Of a stretch of DNA of 64,000 nt, positions 1 to 8,958 are shown in pieces; position 1 is the first letter of the stretch, and every line of letters begins with the position of its first letter. The notes under the pieces were generated by a model. That model was not told the DNA's origin. It ran no database searches and saw nothing but the letters and a program-made list of their open reading frames with translations. The DNA is from Microbulbifer flavimaris (GTDB lineage: Bacteria; Pseudomonadota; Gammaproteobacteria; Pseudomonadales; Cellvibrionaceae). Location: positions 29,793 to 93,792 of the forward strand of contig NZ_LRFG02000008.1 of assembly GCF_001641755.2 (NCBI RefSeq), in the 5' to 3' direction. The translations under genes and the position numbers were made by a program.

Positions 1-349
1 GTCGCTCCGGGGCCAGATAGAGAAGGTCCAGCTCCCCGTCCAGCAGTGCCTGCTCAATCTGCTGGGCCCGTTCCGGAGGCAGGGAGGAGTTGAGGAAGGC
101 GGCGCGGACACCCGCCGCACACAGTGCCTCCACCTGGTCCTGCATCAGCGCGATCAAGGGCGAGATCACGACGCCGCAGCCCTCGCGGGCCAGTGCGGGG
201 ATCTGGTAACAGAGCGACTTGCCGCCGCCGGTGGGCATCAACACCAGGGCGTCGTGGCCGCCCATCACCGTATCGATGATCTCGCGCTGCGGTCCGCGGA
301 ACTCGGTGTAGCCGAAGGTATGTTCAAGTATGGATTGTGGGGAGCTCAT
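1..349 (-). CDS. recQ: ATP-dependent DNA helicase RecQ, N-terminal part
   Basis: This is the first 116 codons of a RecQ-family 3'-5' DNA helicase; the gene runs off the left edge of the window. The translation has the RecQ N-terminal pattern FGYTEFRGPQREII, the Walker A motif MPTGGGKSLCYQ and the following VVISPLIALMQDQ. RecQ unwinds DNA ahead of recombinational repair and restart of stalled forks. The ATG lies at 347-349. The HRDC and RQC domains cannot be seen here. Family assignment is secure from the motifs. Confidence 0.93.
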   Translation of the reverse strand, partial: MSSPQSILEHTFGYTEFRGPQREIIDTVMGGHDALVLMPTGGGKSLCYQIPALAREGCGVVISPLIALMQDQVEALCAAGVRAAFLNSSLPPERAQQIEQALLDGELDLLYLAPER

Positions 350-512
350 GGCGGCGCAGTATACCTGCTCATGAGTTTCTGCGTCGGGCTTGTGGCTGCC
401 TGATCGTGACCGGGCAGGGCAATTCTGGCGCCTCAATTTCCGCCCGCCAAATCCTGTTGGCAGCGATTGTGTCTATAATCCTGCCACCACAGACATAGAC
501 AAGGATAAGGCT

Positions 513-941
513 ATGCGTGCGCTAATAAGGATGTTGTCTTGGCTGCTGGTGGTTGGTCTTGCAGGATGCGCGACCGGAACCCCGCAGAATCTGCTGCAAT
601 CAGACCGTGCCGATACCCACCTGGGCTGGCAGCCTGCCCCGGAAAACCAGTTGGCCTATTCGGTGGCGACCGCCAGCGGTATTGCGCGCCTGGCGCTGGA
701 TCCATTGCCGGAAAACCTGGACCGGGTCACTCTGGATTTACCCGGCATGCAACGGGTCGAGGGGGTGCAGTGGCGCGGGGATGACGGCAAGAGCGCCATG
801 CTCTATTCCGGCGGGGCGGGGGAGCAGGGGGTAACGCTGGAGCAGCGCCGCCGGGGATTTCGCCTGCGTATCGATGGTCCCGCGCTGGATTTGATCCGCG
901 TGGGGGGATTGCTCACCGTAGTGGACTTTTACCGCGGCTGA
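513..941 (+). CDS. Hypothetical lipoprotein
   Basis: A 142-residue protein with a short lipoprotein signal: MRALIRM, a hydrophobic stretch, then the lipobox VGLAGC, with Cys at about residue 18. It should therefore be lipid-anchored in the envelope. The ATG at 513 has an AAGGATAAGG ribosome site just upstream; an earlier in-frame ATG at 390 would put about 40 non-signal residues before the lipobox and is less likely. I recognise no domain in the mature part, which looks beta-rich. Its last bases overlap the end of the convergent glutaminyl cyclase gene. Confidence 0.75.
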   Translation: MRALIRMLSWLLVVGLAGCATGTPQNLLQSDRADTHLGWQPAPENQLAYSVATASGIARLALDPLPENLDRVTLDLPGMQRVEGVQWRGDDGKSAMLYSGGAGEQGVTLEQRRRGFRLRIDGPALDLIRVGGLLTVVDFYRG

Positions 942-1777
942 TCCGCCGCGGTGCTGTCCGGACTTTGACCAAAGCCCAGCCCCCGGGGGCGGATCAGATA
1001 TAGCCGCGGCCAGAACTTGCCCGTGACCCAGAGGCCGTCTCGCCCCCGATCCCAGGCGATGCCATTGGCCACCACATCGGGGTGCTGCGATCCCGGTTCC
1101 AGCTCCTGAAGATCGACGGTGCCCCGCACCTCGCCGCTGTCCGGGTCAATGGCGACGATACGTTTATCCTGCCAGATATTGGCCCAGACCAGCCCGTGGG
1201 CGTATTCCAGTTCGTTGAGTAACGACCACTGCTCGCTGCCTCCGTGTACCCGCAACTCTCTCCGGATGGCGAAAGTGTCCGGATCGCGGAAGGTAAGGGT
1301 ATCGGTACCATTGCTCATGATCAGCTGCTCGCCATCGCTGGTGAGGCCCCAGCCCTCGCCGGCATAATAGCGCCTGCCGAGGGGCGCCATGTCGGACCGC
1401 CGATAGACCTGTAACTCGCCGGCTTTGTAGGTCAGCAGGTAAATACGCTCGCCCAGTACCGTGAGGCCCTCGGCAAAGCGATCCGCGGCCAGCCATTTAC
1501 GCCTTACGGGGCGGGCCGTCGGGTCGGTATACTCGGCAAGCCAGGAGCGGCCAAACAAGCCGCTGCTCTCCCACCAGCGCTCCCCATCGAAGAAGAGTCC
1601 CTGGGTGAAGTGGTCGTCGGGCCTATCCCGCTGCTCCAGCAATGAGTAATCCATTTCGGGGACGGGGTCGGCCGCTGCGGCGGCCGCCACTGCACCGGAG
1701 AGGGTGAGGGACGGGAGAGCCAGAAGCATTGCGGTGATCGCCCGGCGGGCGCGGCGACAGAATTCCAAATCAGGCAT
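929..1777 (-). CDS. Glutaminyl-peptide cyclotransferase (glutamine cyclotransferase family)
   Basis: A 282-residue exported protein of the plant/bacterial-type glutaminyl cyclase family, a five-bladed beta-propeller that turns N-terminal glutamine into pyroglutamate. A twin-arginine-like and hydrophobic N-terminus (FCRRARRA..., then an Ala-rich stretch) precedes the mature chain, so it is likely periplasmic. Family hallmarks are HFTQGLFFDG, WESSGLFGRS, GEGWGLTSDG and NELEYAHGLVWANIWQ. The start at 1777 is chosen over 1786 because both lie next to the divergent DUF502 gene; the two starts overlap head to head, so the promoters must lie inside each other's coding sequence. The pairing with DUF502 is probably not functional. 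Confidence 0.88.
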   Translation of the reverse strand: MPDLEFCRRARRAITAMLLALPSLTLSGAVAAAAAADPVPEMDYSLLEQRDRPDDHFTQGLFFDGERWWESSGLFGRSWLAEYTDPTARPVRRKWLAADRFAEGLTVLGERIYLLTYKAGELQVYRRSDMAPLGRRYYAGEGWGLTSDGEQLIMSNGTDTLTFRDPDTFAIRRELRVHGGSEQWSLLNELEYAHGLVWANIWQDKRIVAIDPDSGEVRGTVDLQELEPGSQHPDVVANGIAWDRGRDGLWVTGKFWPRLYLIRPRGLGFGQSPDSTAADQPR

Positions 1778-1784
1778 TTCAGGC

Positions 1785-2420
1785 ATGATGACCAGAGTAA
1801 AAACGTTCGTTACCTTGACCCTGCTCGGCGGGCTGGCGGTGGTGCTGCCGCTCGCCATCTTCATATTGCTGTTCCAGTGGCTGTTCGGGCAGGTCAGCGA
1901 GCTGGTGGCACCGGCGGTGCACTGGTTCGAGGCCCAGACCGGCTTCAAGAATACCGTTGCCCGGCTGGCGGTGATAGCCCTGATTCTGGGCGGTTGCTTC
2001 CTGATCGGCCTGCTGGTGAAGACCGGTGTCGGTGGTTGGCTGCATCGTCACATGGATCACTGGCTAGGGCGCCTGGCGCCCGGATACAACACCATCAAGG
2101 ATCTCGTGCTGCAGTTTATCGGCGGCGGCGCTGGCGAGGGGGTGCTCTCGGGCCCGGTGGCCCGGGTGCGTATTCTCGGCGTTGATAACCCGCTTTCCGT
2201 CACCGCGATCGTGACCTCGCGACACGATAACGGGGATTTCACCGTTTATGTGCCCACCGCACCGGTGCCCACTTCGGGTTTTGTCTATCACGTGACTGCC
2301 GATTGCGTCGAAATATTGCCCGATGTCACCGTGGAGGCAGCGATGAAATCCATTGTGGCCTGCGGCAGCGGCAGCGGGCGCTTACTGGCACAGCCGTCAG
2401 AGGAGGCTGCGCTGAGCTAA
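1785..2420 (+). CDS. DUF502 family inner-membrane protein
   Basis: A 211-residue membrane protein of the DUF502 family. Two hydrophobic segments are visible: about residues 8-32 (TLLGGLAVVLPLAIFILLF) and about 60-82 (LAVIALILGGCFLIGLLV). A soluble C-terminal half follows, with the family's PLSVTAIVTSRHDNGDFTVYVPTAP region. Its biochemical function is unknown; plant homologues have been linked to membrane trafficking. The adjacent ATGs at 1785 and 1788 cannot be told apart. It ends 25 bases before the convergent mnmC. Confidence 0.85.
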   Translation: MMTRVKTFVTLTLLGGLAVVLPLAIFILLFQWLFGQVSELVAPAVHWFEAQTGFKNTVARLAVIALILGGCFLIGLLVKTGVGGWLHRHMDHWLGRLAPGYNTIKDLVLQFIGGGAGEGVLSGPVARVRILGVDNPLSVTAIVTSRHDNGDFTVYVPTAPVPTSGFVYHVTADCVEILPDVTVEAAMKSIVACGSGSGRLLAQPSEEAALS

Positions 2421-2445
2421 GCCGGGTGTTGGCAGTATCCCGTCG

Positions 2446-4440
2446 CTACCGCTGGCGATTCTTGCCCAGGTCGCGAATGGCAAAACGTGCCGGGTGCAGT
2501 GCCCGTGCCAGTTCTTCAGTGACCGGCATCGGTTCACCGCTGATCCAGCCGGCCAGCACCTCGGCGGCCAGCGGCGCATAGGTGAAACCGCGTGACCCAA
2601 GGCCGCAGAGGGCGAACAGCCCGGGAGGGTAGTGGCAGCGCTCCGGGATCAGCGCTTTGCGGTTGCGGCGCAGGAAACTGTAGGTGCTGCGCAGTGATTC
2701 CCAGTCGGGTAGCGGGCCGGCCATGGGCAGGTAGTCCGGGGTCGCGGCGCGCACCGCGGCGCGGCCGGTAAGCGACTGGGTCGCGAAATCCTGTGCTGCC
2801 CGTGGCATCAACTGGGCCAGCATTTCCAGATTCTCCCGGTGTTCCTCTTTCCGCAGTTCTGTTCCGGTCTCCTTCAGTTTGAAGGTGGCACCAAAACTTT
2901 GCTGTCCACGGGATGCCGGTGCCACATAGCCGTCGCCACAGATTGCCGTGCGCAATCGGGCTGACTCTTCCGTGGCGTGGGCGATGGAGACCTGGCCGCG
3001 GATCGGCCGCAATGGCAGAGCCGCCGCCTGGGTAAACCCCGGTGCCTGGTGCGCACAGCAGATCACTACCCCATCCGCCTCGTAGGGCTCGCCACCGGCC
3101 CGGTGCAATTGCCAGCCCCTGCCACTCGGACTGAGGTGGTCGATCTCTGCCCGGCAATGCAGCCGAATGTTGGGATGGTCCAGCAGTGCTGTGCACACGT
3201 TGGCAGGTTCAAGCCAGCCCGCGCGGGGAAAATAGATTCCGGAGTAGGGCAGGGACAGGCCCGCGAGTTCCGAGGCGCGGGCGGAGTCCACTGGCTGGGC
3301 CAGGGCCTCCGCGTCGAGGGGGGCGAGCCAGTGGCGCAACTGCTCGTGCAGCTCCTCTTCCCTGGTTCCCTGGGCCAGCTGCAGCAAGCCGCAGGCATGA
3401 AAGAATTCCGGGCAATGTCTCGGGTAATAGCGCAGTGCAAACAACAGCGCATGCAGGTTGAAGTCGCCGTTTGGACCCGGGCGGTGGGACATTTTCGCGT
3501 AGAGAATGCCCTGCGCATTGCCGGAACCGCCACGGCCCGGAGCCTCGCCGCGCTCGAATACCGCAACCTGATAACCACGTTCCGCCAGCGCGCGGGCTGC
3601 AGTGGCCCCGGCAATGCCGGCGCCGATGACGGCGATCTCGGTGCCTGCCGGCAGCGCATTGTGATGGCGAGGCAGGTGCCAGGGGGTAGCAGTTGGGTCG
3701 GCGGCGGCATGGGAGGCCAGTCGGCCGCGCAGCATTTCCCGTTTGCGTCCGAAGCCCGGCACCTTCTCCAGTTCGAATCCCGCCGCTTTCAGGCCCCGCT
3801 TGACCAGGCCGGCACAGGTAAAGGTGGCAAAAGTGGCCTGGTCTGCACTGAGGAGGGCGATGTTGCGGAACAGCGCATCGCTCCACATCGCCGGGTTTTT
3901 CGAGGGGGCGAAGCCATCGAGAAACCAGGCATCGACCTGCCGATCCCGAATGTTGTCCCCGAGCCGCAGGGCGGCGAAGCTCTCGCTGGCCTCGCCAACC
4001 ACCAGCGTCAGGGTGACCCGGGAAAACCGCAATCGGTGGACACCGGCAGCGAGCAGGGGCGGATAGGCCTCCAGCAGCTGCTCCGCCAGAGGCTGCAGTT
4101 CGGGCCACAGTGCCAGGGCGCGGGTCAGGTCGGCCGCGCGCAGCGGATACTTCTCAACCGAGATAAAGTGCAGGTGTGCGTCAGTGGGCGCCTCTCGATG
4201 CCAGAGCTGCCAGGCGGCGAGAAAATTCAGTCCGGTGCCAAAACCCGTCTCGCCGATGGTGAAGGTGTCACCGGCGGCGAGTGCCCTCCAGCGTTCTGCC
4301 AGCTGATTCTGCTGCAGGAAAACGTAGCGTGTCTCCTCCAGGCCGGACTCGCGAGAGAAGTACACATCGTCGAAGGCGCGGGAGAGCGGTTGGCCGTCTT
4401 CCCGCCAGTGTATATCCGCGTGGGGGTGTTCCGTGCCCAT
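2446..4440 (-). CDS. mnmC: Bifunctional tRNA wobble-uridine methyltransferase/FAD oxidoreductase MnmC
   Basis: A 664-residue two-domain enzyme finishing mnm5(s2)U34 in tRNA. The N-terminal third is the SAM-dependent methyltransferase MnmC2 (IGETGFGTGLNFLAAWQLW, and AWFLDGFAPSKNPAMW). The C-terminal two thirds is the FAD-dependent MnmC1, which removes the carboxymethyl group (dinucleotide fold IAVIGAGIAGATAARALAERG at about residue 268; C-terminal CGLGSRGFTYAPL). The length matches E. coli MnmC. It starts 12 bases after the stop of fldB on the same strand and is probably cotranscribed with it. An open frame of about 700 codons lies antisense to it and is not a gene. Confidence 0.97.
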   Translation of the reverse strand: MGTEHPHADIHWREDGQPLSRAFDDVYFSRESGLEETRYVFLQQNQLAERWRALAAGDTFTIGETGFGTGLNFLAAWQLWHREAPTDAHLHFISVEKYPLRAADLTRALALWPELQPLAEQLLEAYPPLLAAGVHRLRFSRVTLTLVVGEASESFAALRLGDNIRDRQVDAWFLDGFAPSKNPAMWSDALFRNIALLSADQATFATFTCAGLVKRGLKAAGFELEKVPGFGRKREMLRGRLASHAAADPTATPWHLPRHHNALPAGTEIAVIGAGIAGATAARALAERGYQVAVFERGEAPGRGGSGNAQGILYAKMSHRPGPNGDFNLHALLFALRYYPRHCPEFFHACGLLQLAQGTREEELHEQLRHWLAPLDAEALAQPVDSARASELAGLSLPYSGIYFPRAGWLEPANVCTALLDHPNIRLHCRAEIDHLSPSGRGWQLHRAGGEPYEADGVVICCAHQAPGFTQAAALPLRPIRGQVSIAHATEESARLRTAICGDGYVAPASRGQQSFGATFKLKETGTELRKEEHRENLEMLAQLMPRAAQDFATQSLTGRAAVRAATPDYLPMAGPLPDWESLRSTYSFLRRNRKALIPERCHYPPGLFALCGLGSRGFTYAPLAAEVLAGWISGEPMPVTEELARALHPARFAIRDLGKNRQR

Positions 4441-4452
4441 GTTGCCGGCCTG

Positions 4453-4977
4453 TTATTCCTGCAGGCCGAATTCGCGCATGACCTGTGCGCACCAGCGGTC
4501 CAGCCGCTCATCACTGAGATCGAACTCATTTTCATCATCGAGGGCCAGGCCGACAAACTGGCTGCCGTCCGGGGTGAGCCCTTTGGACTCCTCGAACTGG
4601 TAACCCTCTGCCGGCCAGTAGCCCACGGCGCGGGCACCGAGCGCGACAAGCTGTGCATGCAGATATCCGAGGGCATCCTGAAACCACTGCGGATAACCCT
4701 CCTGGTCACCGAGCCCGTAGAGCGCCACCGTCTTGCCGGAGAGGTCCAGTTTCGCCAGCTGATCCCAGATATTTTCCCAGTCTTCCTGGAGTTCTCCGTA
4801 ATCCCAGGTGGGGATGCCGAAGATCAGGAAGTCGTACTGCTGGGCCAGGGCGATATCGTCTTCCGCTACGTTGTGCAGGTCGATCCATTCTCGACCAATA
4901 CGATCGCGGATCTTTTCCGCAGTCATCTCGGTGTAGCAGGTGCTGGAGCCGTAAAAGAGTCCGATCGGTGCGAGCAT
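4453..4977 (-). CDS. fldB: Flavodoxin, FldB-type
   Basis: A 174-residue long-chain flavodoxin. It carries the FMN phosphate loop [12 protein letters not shown] at the N-terminus (the FldB variant of the usual S/T-x-T-G-x-T), the 50s loop [16 protein letters not shown] and the 90s loop [16 protein letters not shown]. Flavodoxins are small cytoplasmic one-electron carriers. FldB-type proteins cannot be assigned one partner from sequence. It is followed after 12 bases by mnmC and preceded by trmL, all on the minus strand, so it probably belongs to a four-gene transcription unit. Confidence 0.93.
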   Translation of the reverse strand: MLAPIGLFYGSSTCYTEMTAEKIRDRIGREWIDLHNVAEDDIALAQQYDFLIFGIPTWDYGELQEDWENIWDQLAKLDLSGKTVALYGLGDQEGYPQWFQDALGYLHAQLVALGARAVGYWPAEGYQFEESKGLTPDGSQFVGLALDDENEFDLSDERLDRWCAQVMREFGLQE

Positions 4978-5021
4978 AAAATATCAGTCAGCGGTTACTT
5001 TCTGGGATGCCTGTTCGGGTA

Positions 5022-5492
5022 TCACTGGGGTTTGGCGCCGGCAAAATCCAGCTGGCGCCACGCCTCGTAAACGACCACGGCCACGGCATTGGAGAGGTTC
5101 ATACTGCGGCTGTCCGGGCGCATCGGTATACGCAGGGTGTGTTCGTCCCCGAGCAGGTCGAGAAATTCCTGTGGCAGGCCACGGGTCTCCGGGCCAAAGA
5201 CGATGGCATCCCCCGGGTGGTAGGTGACGGCGGCATGGCTGCGCGTGCCACGTGTGGACAGGGCAAGAACCCGCTGGGGCTGCTCTGACTCCACGAAAGC
5301 GGCCCAATCCCGGTGGCGTTTGACCTGACTGTACTCTCCATAGTCGAGCCCGGCGCGCCGCAGGCGCTTGTCATCCATGGCGAACCCGAGCGGCTCGATC
5401 AGGTGCAGCTCGGCGCCGGTGTTGGCGCACAGCCGGATGATGTTGCCGGTGTTGGGGGCGATTTCCGGTTGGTAGAGTACGATTTTGAACAT
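5022..5492 (-). CDS. trmL: tRNA (cytidine/uridine-2'-O-)-methyltransferase TrmL
   Basis: A 156-residue SPOUT-fold methyltransferase that 2'-O-methylates the wobble base of tRNA-Leu species. It shows [28 protein letters not shown] at the start, [13 protein letters not shown] for the knotted SAM site, and the C-terminal [26 protein letters not shown]. The length equals that of E. coli TrmL. It lies 44 bases upstream of fldB on the same strand. With mnmC nearby, two wobble-position tRNA modification genes occur in one cluster. Confidence 0.95.
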   Translation of the reverse strand: MFKIVLYQPEIAPNTGNIIRLCANTGAELHLIEPLGFAMDDKRLRRAGLDYGEYSQVKRHRDWAAFVESEQPQRVLALSTRGTRSHAAVTYHPGDAIVFGPETRGLPQEFLDLLGDEHTLRIPMRPDSRSMNLSNAVAVVVYEAWRQLDFAGAKPQ

Positions 5493-5580
5493 GCCGTCCG
5501 CAGGGTGGCCCGGTCGGGGCGGTCGTCTTGAAAGGGAGGCGTCATGGCGCCCCCCGGATGCGGCGCGAATTATTCCACAG

Positions 5581-6111
5581 TTAGGTGGCGGAAGCGATTT
5601 CCTCGCAGTCGATCTCTACTCCCAGTTCATCGGCGATGGCATCCAGCTCTTCCTGCAGGCCCTCCAGGTCCATGTTTTCGGACACGCTGATGGTGCAGTT
5701 GGCTGTAAACAGGGGTTCGCCGCTCCAGGGAGTGCTGTCGTAGCCGGTTTCAAGTTGCTCCAGGTTGAGCTCTCGCGCCGCCAGCGCGCGGGAAATTTCC
5801 CGGACAATCCCGGGACGGTCGTTGCCGACCAGTTTCAGTTGCACTGTCTGCAGGGCGCCAGCCGCCACTGCGCGGGCATCCTCCACCTGCAGCTTGAAGC
5901 CCTGGGAGGCCAGGGCGTCCAGTCCATCTTTTAATCCCTGGGCGCTTTCCCCGGGCACACTGACGCGCAGGATGCCGGCAAACTTTCCGGCAAAATGCGC
6001 CATGCGACTGTCCTCCCAGTTGCCGCCGTTTTCTGCGATCACGGCGGAGAGTTTCTCCACCACGCCGGGCTTGTCGTCGCTGATCAGTGAAATGACGAGG
6101 TGCTGTTGCAT
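5581..6111 (-). CDS. gcvR: GcvR-type ACT-domain regulator
   Basis: A 176-residue cytoplasmic protein made of two ACT domains (about residues 4-80 and 92-170). The first begins [22 protein letters not shown] and the second [19 protein letters not shown], both typical amino-acid-binding ACT starts. This architecture is that of GcvR, which in E. coli binds GcvA and glycine to control the glycine cleavage operon. No gcvA or gcv gene is visible nearby, so the regulatory target is inferred from family. It probably heads the trmL-fldB-mnmC run. Confidence 0.85.
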   Translation of the reverse strand: MQQHLVISLISDDKPGVVEKLSAVIAENGGNWEDSRMAHFAGKFAGILRVSVPGESAQGLKDGLDALASQGFKLQVEDARAVAAGALQTVQLKLVGNDRPGIVREISRALAARELNLEQLETGYDSTPWSGEPLFTANCTISVSENMDLEGLQEELDAIADELGVEIDCEEIASAT

Positions 6112-6153
6112 GTGGTATTCCTTCGCTGCAAAACAGGGTTACACTGCCTTGCA

Positions 6154-6182
6154 TTGTAGCCACTGGCGCTGCTTCTGATAAT
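6154..6182 (+). promoter_or_regulatory. Candidate sigma-70 promoter for the thiamine-binding protein gene
   Basis: TTGTAG, 17 bases, then GATAAT. The predicted start near 6189 leaves a leader of about 130 bases before the gene at 6322. The -35 element is weak, so this is tentative. Confidence 0.35.
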
Positions 6183-6321
6183 AGGGTGAGATTGCAGCAG
6201 AGACTGATCCGGTCAATGAAGCCGCAAGTAACAGTCATGATATAGGTGGGCGCCCGTTGCGCTACGGCGCCTGCTTTGGCAGCGGGAATTTCGCCCGGCG
6301 AAAGGTGAGAGGGAAACCAAC

Positions 6322-6624
6322 ATGAAGGTGCACGCGGATCTCTGCGTAATTCCCCTGGGTGCGGGCGTATCGGTGGGTCAGTATGTGGCCGAGTGCCAGC
6401 GTGTGTTGCGCGACTCGGGGCTGACCCATCAGCTGCATGCCTACGGGACCAACATCGAGGGAGACTGGGACGAAGTCATGGCGGCAATCAAACAGTGCCA
6501 TGAGCGGGTGCACGCTCTTGGAGCGCCGCGTATCAGCACGACGCTCAAGTTGGGAACTCGGACAGATCGCGCGCAGTCCCTTCAGGATAAAATCGACAGC
6601 GTGAAATCGAAACTGGATCAATAA
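6322..6624 (+). CDS. MTH1187-family thiamine-binding protein
   Basis: A 100-residue protein of the MTH1187/YkoF-like (DUF77) family, small ferredoxin-fold proteins that bind thiamine or related pyrimidines as oligomers. The N-terminal VHADLCVIPLGAGVSVGQYV, the central HAYGTNIEGDWDEVMAAIKQCHE and the later PRISTTLKLGTRTDR match the family. It is followed 26 bases later by a secreted methyltransferase with its own good ribosome site. No thiamine biosynthesis gene is adjacent, so its pathway role is inferred from the family only. Confidence 0.88.
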   Translation: MKVHADLCVIPLGAGVSVGQYVAECQRVLRDSGLTHQLHAYGTNIEGDWDEVMAAIKQCHERVHALGAPRISTTLKLGTRTDRAQSLQDKIDSVKSKLDQ

Positions 6625-6650
6625 CCAATGACTCTCAGGAGGGGGGCAAT

Positions 6651-7619
6651 ATGAAGCTGAAAATGGTAATGATGGGCCTGGCGTCGGCAGCGCTGGTATT
6701 GGCGGCCGCCGGTTGCGCGGAAAAAGAAAACGCTGAGATGGAAACCGCTGCAGCAGAGGAAATGCAGGCACAAAGCGAAAGCGGCAGCATGGACAGCATG
6801 GATAGCCAGGCAGCGGACTCACAGGCAAACGGTGCTGAGCAAGCGCAGGCTGGAGCCTCATCGCTCGACGACGTGATAGCCGGTGATCACCGCACGGCCA
6901 AATACGCTGAGCGCGACCAGTACCGTCGCCCGGCGGAGACACTCAAATTTATCGGAATCGAGCCGACCATGACCGTGGTCGAAATTGCGCCCGGTGGCGG
7001 CTGGTATACCGAGATTCTCGCTCCCTACCTCAAAGACCAGGGCACCCTCTATGCGGCTCACTTTCCGGCGGACAGTGAGGTCAGCTATTACCAGCGCTCC
7101 CTGAAGGCGTTCAAGGAGAAGCTGGCAGCGGACAAGGAAAACTATGGTGAAGTGATCCTGACCGAGTTTGATCCCGCCGCAGGTAGCGAGATTGCTCCCG
7201 CCGGCAGTGCCGATGCCGTCGTGACCTTCCGCAATGTGCACAACTGGATGCGCGGCGAAAATGAGCAAAAGGCGTTCGAGAACTTCTTTGCCGCACTGAA
7301 GCCCGGTGGTGTATTGGGTGTGGTCGAGCACCGTGCGAAGCCGGGTACCAGCCGCGAGGATATGATCAGCAGTGGCTATGTTACCCAGGACCATGTGGTG
7401 AAGATGGCCGAGCAGGCGGGCTTCGAACTGGAAGAGGCCAGCGAGATCAACGCCAACCCGAAAGATACCGCGGACCACCCGAAAGGTGTCTGGACCTTGC
7501 CGCCTTCCCTGCGCCTGGGTGACGAGGACAAGGACAAGTATCTCGCCATCGGTGAGAGCGACCGCATGACTCTGCGCTTCCGCAAGCCGGCTGACGCGGA
7601 CAGCGCAGACCAAGGTTGA
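6651..7619 (+). CDS. Lipoprotein with class I SAM-dependent methyltransferase fold
   Basis: A 322-residue protein with a lipoprotein signal (MKLKMVMMGLASAALVLAAAGC, Cys at residue 22), then an acidic, Glu/Gln/Ser-rich linker of about 45 residues, then a methyltransferase-like domain. That domain has TVVEIAPGGGWYTEILAPYL as motif I, and later DAVVTFRNVHNWM and LKPGGVLGVVEHRA. Related proteins are annotated as predicted methyltransferases in many marine gammaproteobacteria. An envelope location for a SAM-fold enzyme is odd because SAM is cytoplasmic, so the ligand may differ. The ribosome site AGGAGGGGGG precedes the ATG. Confidence 0.85.
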   Translation: MKLKMVMMGLASAALVLAAAGCAEKENAEMETAAAEEMQAQSESGSMDSMDSQAADSQANGAEQAQAGASSLDDVIAGDHRTAKYAERDQYRRPAETLKFIGIEPTMTVVEIAPGGGWYTEILAPYLKDQGTLYAAHFPADSEVSYYQRSLKAFKEKLAADKENYGEVILTEFDPAAGSEIAPAGSADAVVTFRNVHNWMRGENEQKAFENFFAALKPGGVLGVVEHRAKPGTSREDMISSGYVTQDHVVKMAEQAGFELEEASEINANPKDTADHPKGVWTLPPSLRLGDEDKDKYLAIGESDRMTLRFRKPADADSADQG

Positions 7620-7697
7620 CTCTCAGGATGAGAATCCGGGTGGCCACAGGTTAGAATAACGCTTTCTGATCTCTGGCCACCTGACGCTGTACCCACG

Positions 7698-7922
7698 ATG
7701 CGCATTCCCCACGACCAACTCGATCCCGATACCCTGCAGAACCTGCTGGAAGAATACGCCACCCGCGACGGCACTGATTATGGTGAGCGGGAGGTGAGTC
7801 TCAGTGACAAGGTCGCCAGTCTGCGCCGGCAGCTTCGCTCCGGCGAGGTAGTGATCTGGTTCGAGCCGGGGGAGGAATCCGTCAACCTGGTGCTGGCGGA
7901 GGATCTGACCGGCCATGAGTGA
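7698..7922 (+). CDS. YheU family protein (UPF0270)
   Basis: A 74-residue cytoplasmic protein of the YheU/UPF0270 family: MRIPHDQLDPDTLQNLLEEY followed by the strongly conserved F/Y-ATRDGTDYGE segment and SGEVVIWFEPGEESVNLV. Function is unknown. In E. coli yheU lies beside a hydrolase gene (yheT), and here it overlaps the start of an alpha/beta hydrolase by 8 bases, so the two are translationally coupled. Confidence 0.92.
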   Translation: MRIPHDQLDPDTLQNLLEEYATRDGTDYGEREVSLSDKVASLRRQLRSGEVVIWFEPGEESVNLVLAEDLTGHE

Positions 7923-8568
7923 ATGGCTGATCGATCGGCCCGCAGGTGCGCCGCGGGCCCGCTTCCTCTTCGCCCACGGGGCGGGAGCCGCGATGGACAG
8001 CGACTTCATGACCGCGCTGAGTGGGGATCTCTCCCGGCGGGGCATTGAGGTGGTGCGCTTCGAGTTTCCCTACATGGTGGAGCGGCGCAACACCGGTAAA
8101 CGCCGTCCCCCGAATCCGATGGCGCAGTTGCAGGAAGCGTTTACGGCGCAGATTGATCACTGGCTCGGTGTGGATGATCGGCTGCCGCTGTTCATCGGTG
8201 GCAAGTCCATGGGTGGACGGGTGGCCAGCCTGCTGGCAGATGCCCGTTTTACAGCGGGGGAGTTGCAGGGGCTGGTTTGCCTCGGTTATCCCTTTCACCC
8301 GCAGGGCAAGCCGGAGCGTCTGCGCACGGAACACCTGGCGGACCTGCAGTGCCCTGCGCTGATCGTGCAGGGCACCCGGGACCCTCTGGGGAATGCCGGG
8401 GAAGTGGCCGGCTACTCTCTATCGGCGCAAATTGCGATCACGTGGCTGGAAGATGGCGATCACGACTTCAAGCCCCGCAAGGCCAGCGGTTTCACCCGCG
8501 AGGGCCACTGGGCGGCTGCGGCGGAGCGAGTGGCCGACTTTATTCAGCTGCGGCCTCCAGAATCGTGA
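7915..8568 (+). CDS. Alpha/beta hydrolase, KANL3/TEX30-like
   Basis: A 217-residue cytoplasmic alpha/beta hydrolase. It has the N-terminal FLFAHGAGAAMDSDFM, the nucleophile elbow GGKSMGGRVAS with Ser at about residue 100, VLIVQG-type strand ALIVQGTRDPLG carrying the acid, and the C-terminal DGDHDFKPRK with the catalytic His. This set defines the small KANL3/TEX30-like family; the substrate is unknown. It overlaps yheU at its start. Its last 29 bases overlap the convergent ABM-domain gene. Confidence 0.9.
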   Translation: MSEWLIDRPAGAPRARFLFAHGAGAAMDSDFMTALSGDLSRRGIEVVRFEFPYMVERRNTGKRRPPNPMAQLQEAFTAQIDHWLGVDDRLPLFIGGKSMGGRVASLLADARFTAGELQGLVCLGYPFHPQGKPERLRTEHLADLQCPALIVQGTRDPLGNAGEVAGYSLSAQIAITWLEDGDHDFKPRKASGFTREGHWAAAAERVADFIQLRPPES

Positions 8569-8830
8569 TGCGCTCATCGTCTTTGAGCATGGGTTTCAAC
8601 AGCGCCATCTGACCGCGACGTTCTTCGCTGGTATACCAGTGCTGCCAGTGCAGGTCTGACTGCCACTTGGACAGGGTAAAACGGCGCAGCGGGTTCTCCT
8701 TGGCGGTAAAGGTCTGGCCATCGATAAAGCCCACGGTGCGGTAGGCGTGGTTCAGTAACTTGCGCGCTGCCTGCTCATAAGTGGACTGCATATCGGGAGC
8801 GATCTCCCGCTCGATCAAAACGTAAATCAT
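8540..8830 (-). CDS. Antibiotic biosynthesis monooxygenase (ABM) domain protein
   Basis: A 96-residue single-domain protein of the ABM dimeric alpha-beta barrel type: IYVLIEREIAPDMQSTYEQAAR, then RTVGFIDGQTF and SKWQSDLHWQHWYTSEER. Such proteins act as heme or quinone monooxygenases or as small ligand-binding regulators; nothing here settles which. The gene ends inside the 3' end of the convergent hydrolase gene. Confidence 0.82.
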   Translation of the reverse strand: MIYVLIEREIAPDMQSTYEQAARKLLNHAYRTVGFIDGQTFTAKENPLRRFTLSKWQSDLHWQHWYTSEERRGQMALLKPMLKDDERITILEAAAE

Positions 8831-8958
8831 CTTTTACTCTTCAGTCACTGTTTGACTCGATTCTAGCGCGGAGTCTCGGCCCGGTAAGAGGCGAATTGGC
8901 CGCGTGACTCGGCAAACTTGCAGGTGACGATTTATGGCAATTGCCGGACAATAGCGCC

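Noticed and set aside
2977..5070. Long open frame antisense to mnmC and fldB
   Set aside because: It is a shadow of GC-rich coding DNA. The minus-strand proteins have complete family motifs, and this frame has none.
6177..6240. TPP riboswitch look-alike upstream of the thiamine-binding protein gene (GGGTGAGA ... CTGATCCGGTCAATG)
   Set aside because: The CTGAGA-containing arm and the second half (…CGNAGGGA) are missing, and the segment is too short for a TPP aptamer.
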